Shown here: positions 60,623 to 64,000 of the stretch, piece after piece | Layout of the letters: each line of letters opens with the position of its first letter | Numbering within the stretch: position 1 is the stretch's first letter | Source of the DNA: Pantoea cypripedii | GTDB taxonomy: Bacteria > Pseudomonadota > Gammaproteobacteria > Enterobacterales > Enterobacteriaceae | Direction: 5' to 3' | Assembly (NCBI RefSeq): GCF_002095535.1 | Contig: NZ_MLJI01000001.1 | Coordinates: 186,001-250,000, forward strand | DNA: 64,000 nt | The notes under the pieces: model-generated | Seen by the model: only the letters and a program-made list of their open reading frames with translations | The model's database searches: none | Told to the model about the DNA's origin: nothing | Made by a program: the position numbers and the translations under genes

Positions 60623-62887
60623 CTAGCGCGAACGCAGTAACCGCAGCGCATTGGCGGTAACCAGCGCGGTGGCACCAGAATCCGCCAGCACCGCCAGCCA
60701 CAAACCGGTAAAACCGAGCAGCGTGGTGACCAGGAACAATGCCTTCAGCCCGAGTGCCAGCGCGATATTCTGACGAATAATGCGCCGCGTGCGGCGGGCG
60801 AGCGCCACGGTGCGTGGCAGAATCGCCAGGCGGTTTTGCGTTAGTGCCGCATCGGCGGCTTCCAGTGCCACATCAGTCCCGCTTCCCATTGCAATGCCCA
60901 ACGTGGCGGCTTTCATCGCCGGGGCATCGTTGATGCCATCGCCAATCATCGCCAGCGGATGTTGGGTATCCAGCTCACGTACGGCAGTGACTTTGTCCGC
61001 AGGCAGCAGACCGGCGCGATAATCAATCTGCAACTCTGCCGCGATCGCCGCTGCGGCGCGCGGGTTATCGCCCGTTAGCATCAGGCTGCTGATACCGAGT
61101 TTTTGCAGCGCGGCCAGCGCGGTAACCGCCTCTGCACGCAACCGATCCTGCAACGCCAGCAGACCTAACGGGCGTGTATCCTGCAACAATACCACCACGG
61201 TTTTGCCCTGCGCTTCATACTGCGCAATGCTTTGCTGCTGTTCATCAGCCAGGTTTGTTACCTCACGCGGTGCCAGCAACTGATAGCTGATACCGTGAAT
61301 ATTCGCCTGAATCCCGCTGCCTGCCAGCGTCTGCTGATTGCTGGCGGCGGGCAGGGTAAGCCGCCGACGTACCGATTCCGCTACAATCGCCAGCGCCAGT
61401 GGATGGCTGGAACCCTGTTCAACCGCCGCGCTCAGCGCCAGCAATTGCTCTGGCTGCTCGTTGCTGAAAGCGACGATGTCGGTGACCTGTGGCTTACCTT
61501 CGGTCAGCGTGCCGGTTTTATCGAATGCCATCATCCTGACGCGGCTGAGTCGTTCCAGCGCGGCACCACCTTTGATCAATGCGCCCTGACGTGCAGCGGC
61601 AGCCAGGCCGGAGGTGATGGCCGCCGGCGTGGAGATCACCAGTGCACAGGGACAACCGATCAGCAGCAATGTCAGCCCTTTATAGATCCACGGCAACCAC
61701 TCAGCGCCAGCCAGCAACGGCGGCAGCACCATCACCAGCAACGCCAGCAGCATAATCGCCGGGGTGTAGAGACGGCTGAAACGGTCAATAAAACGTTCCA
61801 CCGGCGCACGATGGCTTTCCGCTTCTTCAATCAGTTGCAGGATGCGGTCAATGGCGCTGTGGCCTGGTTCCGAGAGCACTTTCAGCGTCACCAGACGATC
61901 AACGCTGGTGGCCCCGGCCATCACCGTTTCACCAGGCTGGCGTGCCACGGGTATTGATTCACCGGTGAGGGCGCTTTCGTCAAAGCTGGCGCTGTGGCTA
62001 AGCAGTTCGCCATCGGCGGGTAAGCGCCCCCCGGCAGCGACTTCAATCACATCGCCGGGCTGCAAATCCGCCAGCGCGACCTGCTGGCGCTGCGTGCCGC
62101 GCACACGGATGGCGGTGTCGGGACGCAGTGCCATCAGCGCAGTCACGCCACGGCGGGCGCGGGTGGCCGCATAGGCTTCCAGTCGTTCCCCCAGCTGGAA
62201 CAGCAGCAGCACCATCGCCGCTTCGGCGTGTGCGCCAATCACCAGCGCACCGGCGGCGGCCAGCGTCATCAGGGTTTCGATACTGAAGGGGGAGCCGCTG
62301 CGCAGCAAACGCCAGGCACTGCGCGCGATCGGCAATAAACCGACCAGGGTGGTGGCAATAAACAGACGATCGCCCCAGACGGGCGAGACCTGGCTCAGCA
62401 GCCAGCTGGCGAGCATTAACACGCCCAGCAGCAGCAAACCGGCATTTTCCTGTAAACGGCTGGGCTGAATCTGTGGATCGGAGGAGATCAGGCTGAAACC
62501 AGCGTTTTTCACCGCCTGCTCAATGGCTGGACGAATATCGTTTTCAGCATCGACGACCAGTTTTTCACTGGCAAAGATCACGCGGGCGCTGTGCACCTGC
62601 GGCAGTTTTTGTACCGCGTTTTCGATTTTGCGGGCGCAGCTCGGGCAATCCATGCCAGCAATTTGCCAGCGGAATTGTTGGGTGCCAGGGCCGGGCCTGT
62701 CGCTTTCTTCGTCGGCGTCGCCACCGCCGGGACTGCCGCTGTCGTAGCAGTCACAGCTGCTTTCTGGCGTTACCGGTTGGGCGGCGGAAATTTGGAGCGT
62801 CACCGGGCGGGCGCTGCTGATGCCGCACAGTGGCTGCGGTTTGCTGTGGTTTTTAGTACAGCCGCAGGGGTGAGAATGTTGATGCAT
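60623..62887 (-). CDS. zntA: Zinc/cadmium/lead-exporting P1B-type ATPase
   Basis: 754 residues. It pumps Zn(II), Cd(II) and Pb(II) out of the cytoplasm. The heavy-metal domain carries GMDCPSCA (78-85), the membrane motif is LLIGCPCALVIS, the phosphorylation site is DKTGTLTEGKP, and the hinge is GDGINDAP. The N-terminus is unusually rich in His and Cys (MHQHSHPCGCTKNHS, then SSCDCYDSG). GGAGG lies four bases before the ATG. The promoter carries a ZntR site. Confidence 0.97.
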   Translation of the reverse strand: MHQHSHPCGCTKNHSKPQPLCGISSARPVTLQISAAQPVTPESSCDCYDSGSPGGGDADEESDRPGPGTQQFRWQIAGMDCPSCARKIENAVQKLPQVHSARVIFASEKLVVDAENDIRPAIEQAVKNAGFSLISSDPQIQPSRLQENAGLLLLGVLMLASWLLSQVSPVWGDRLFIATTLVGLLPIARSAWRLLRSGSPFSIETLMTLAAAGALVIGAHAEAAMVLLLFQLGERLEAYAATRARRGVTALMALRPDTAIRVRGTQRQQVALADLQPGDVIEVAAGGRLPADGELLSHSASFDESALTGESIPVARQPGETVMAGATSVDRLVTLKVLSEPGHSAIDRILQLIEEAESHRAPVERFIDRFSRLYTPAIMLLALLVMVLPPLLAGAEWLPWIYKGLTLLLIGCPCALVISTPAAITSGLAAAARQGALIKGGAALERLSRVRMMAFDKTGTLTEGKPQVTDIVAFSNEQPEQLLALSAAVEQGSSHPLALAIVAESVRRRLTLPAASNQQTLAGSGIQANIHGISYQLLAPREVTNLADEQQQSIAQYEAQGKTVVVLLQDTRPLGLLALQDRLRAEAVTALAALQKLGISSLMLTGDNPRAAAAIAAELQIDYRAGLLPADKVTAVRELDTQHPLAMIGDGINDAPAMKAATLGIAMGSGTDVALEAADAALTQNRLAILPRTVALARRTRRIIRQNIALALGLKALFLVTTLLGFTGLWLAVLADSGATALVTANALRLLRSR

Positions 62888-62928
62888 GTAACCTCCGGAT
62901 TCAGGGACGGGCATTAACCCGTACCCTG

Positions 62929-62960
62929 ATGCTACACTCTGGAGTGGACTCCAGAGTCAA
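62929..62960 (-). promoter_or_regulatory. zntA promoter with ZntR operator
   Basis: TTGACT (62955-62960) and TAGCAT (62929-62934) are 20 bases apart, the long spacing typical of MerR-family targets. The spacer holds a 22-base dyad (62936-62957, halves ACTCTGGAGT and ACTCCAGAGT) that matches the E. coli ZntR site almost exactly. Zn-ZntR would untwist and activate it. Confidence 0.93.
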
Positions 62961-62980
62961 GCGTTAAGGTTACTTTTTCT

Positions 62981-63610
62981 TCAGTTGATCCATAAAGAAC
63001 GCACAATCATAAAGTGACCGGCGAAGTAGCAGGCCGCCACGATAGCACTGTCGGCACTGACCCGGCGGCGATAATGCGTGATAAACCAGATGATATTCGC
63101 CAGCAGCAACAGCCCGGCACCGACCAGCAGCGAGAAGCTGTAATCAGTCGGACGGAAGAAGTAGTTCTCGGCGGCCACCCAGTTCATCACCAGCGTCATA
63201 CCGATAAAGGTGCAAACCGGCCAGCGCAGTTCCTCCAGTTTCGTCCAGATGATGCCAATCAGCACCACGCCAATGATCAAGAGCGTGAGCGGGATCGGCC
63301 AGAAGAAACTCACCGTCATATGCGCGGCGAAGCTGATGGTGTAGAGCAGATGCGAAAGAAAGAACGCCCCAAGGGCATACAGCATCTGCTGGCGCGGTAG
63401 CAGCGTCAGGGCATCGCCAAGCAGTGTGGCGACCAGACCAGCCACAATCAGATAGTCGGTGGTGTTGAAGGTGGGCGCTTGCCAGGCCCAGGCTAACAGC
63501 AGCAGCAGGGTGACGGGTTTAAATAACCAGCGCTGCCATTGGGGGCCACGGTAGGTTGCATCGACATAGAGCCAACCGGAAAAAAGTACGGCAAGGAAAG
63601 ACCAAAGCAT
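62981..63610 (-). CDS. yhhN: YhhN-family membrane protein (TMEM86/lysoplasmalogenase-like)
   Basis: 209 residues, about the E. coli length, with about eight membrane helices. Conserved [20 protein letters not shown] and [16 protein letters not shown]. The family includes eukaryotic lysoplasmalogenase TMEM86B; activity in enterobacteria is not established. It lies upstream of zntA and divergent from yhhM, as in E. coli. Confidence 0.94.
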   Translation of the reverse strand: MLWSFLAVLFSGWLYVDATYRGPQWQRWLFKPVTLLLLLAWAWQAPTFNTTDYLIVAGLVATLLGDALTLLPRQQMLYALGAFFLSHLLYTISFAAHMTVSFFWPIPLTLLIIGVVLIGIIWTKLEELRWPVCTFIGMTLVMNWVAAENYFFRPTDYSFSLLVGAGLLLLANIIWFITHYRRRVSADSAIVAACYFAGHFMIVRSLWIN

Positions 63611-63775
63611 GTTTTCTCCCTTTTTCTGGACGTGTTGTCCGCCAGTCTGATGAATTTTCCCAAAATCGCCAACCCAGTGTATGTTACCGGCGATGAATGT
63701 GACAATCGGGCAACTCTGGTTGTATGCTTTGTCGTCTTTACCTTTCCGACACTAACGCAAAGCACGAGCGAAAAC

Positions 63776-64000
63776 ATGAGCAAACCACCGCTACTCTTTT
63801 TTATCGTTCTGGCGATTATTGCCGTTTTGGCGACCCGTCAGTTTATTAAACAGCGCCGCGAAACCGCGGTGAACGATGCTTCTCCGATCCGCTCCCTGAG
63901 TGTAGAGGTTAAAACCAAGCGTGAATATCCGTCACCCAATCGCCGCTCGCGTCAGCGCGAAGTGATTGCCGGGGAAGATATGCGTTATGAAGCCTGGTTC
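63776..64000 (+). CDS. yhhM: DUF2500 protein YhhM, 5' part
   Basis: The first 75 codons are present and the window ends inside the gene. An N-terminal membrane helix (PPLLFFIVLAIIAVLAT) is followed by a basic region (RQFIKQRRE) and the start of the DUF2500 domain (RRSRQREVIAGEDMRYEAWF), as in E. coli YhhM of about 119 residues. Function unknown. Confidence 0.9.
   Translation, partial: MSKPPLLFFIVLAIIAVLATRQFIKQRRETAVNDASPIRSLSVEVKTKREYPSPNRRSRQREVIAGEDMRYEAWF

Overview
The window is a chromosomal segment of an enterobacterium of the Erwiniaceae, most likely Pantoea or a close relative. Protein lengths, gene order and regulatory sites closely follow Escherichia coli in blocks. The blocks are joined differently, however, and thiCE lacks the thiFSGH tail. 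It is almost entirely core genome: no phage, insertion sequence, plasmid gene, CRISPR array or obvious defence locus was seen.

Layout. 1-11360: end of nusG, then rplKA, rplJL and rpoBC with their promoters, L1 and L10 leader targets, attenuator and terminator. 11368-13213: a DUF1127 micro-protein divergent from a MocR-type (GntR/aminotransferase) regulator. 13229-16559: thiCE under a TPP riboswitch, then rsd. 16623-21024: nudC, hemE, nfi, yjaG, hupA, yjaH. 21061-24102: purHD with a PurR operator. 24201-25040: a ribosomal RNA operon reduced to promoters, the first 68 bases of 16S, a synthetic-looking six-frame-stop linker, and 5S-tRNA-Thr-5S; 23S and nearly all of 16S are missing, so this is probably a scaffold join. 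25111-27901: an OprB-type porin and metA with MetJ boxes. 27987-33677: aceBAK and iclR. 33836-37597: metH. 37603-41401: the yjbEFGH exopolysaccharide operon. 41987-46910: pgi, lysC with a lysine riboswitch, and a PanS-like transporter. 46949-48916: yhgN and asd. 49227-58659: glgBXCAP. 58697-64000: dcrB, yhhQ, tusA, zntA, yhhN and the start of yhhM.

Functional themes are transcription and translation machinery, cofactor and nucleotide synthesis (thiamine, haem, purines, methionine), the glyoxylate shunt, the aspartate family pathway (lysC and asd now close together), glycogen metabolism, zinc export and sulfur relay. Many regulatory elements can be read directly: TPP and lysine riboswitches, MetJ, PurR, IclR and ZntR operators, rRNA P1/P2/boxA, and a possible preQ1 class I riboswitch in front of the queuosine-precursor transporter yhhQ.

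The most interesting non-coding structure is repetitive. There is a full 127-bp ERIC element in the yhhQ leader, a 73-bp internally deleted ERIC-like element upstream of yjbE, and a family of short GC-rich palindromes just after the stop codons of metH, lysC, panS and glgP, with a variant after the MocR gene. I found no convincing undescribed multi-gene system. The best leads are the yhhQ leader, the palindrome family and the MocR/DUF1127 intergenic region.
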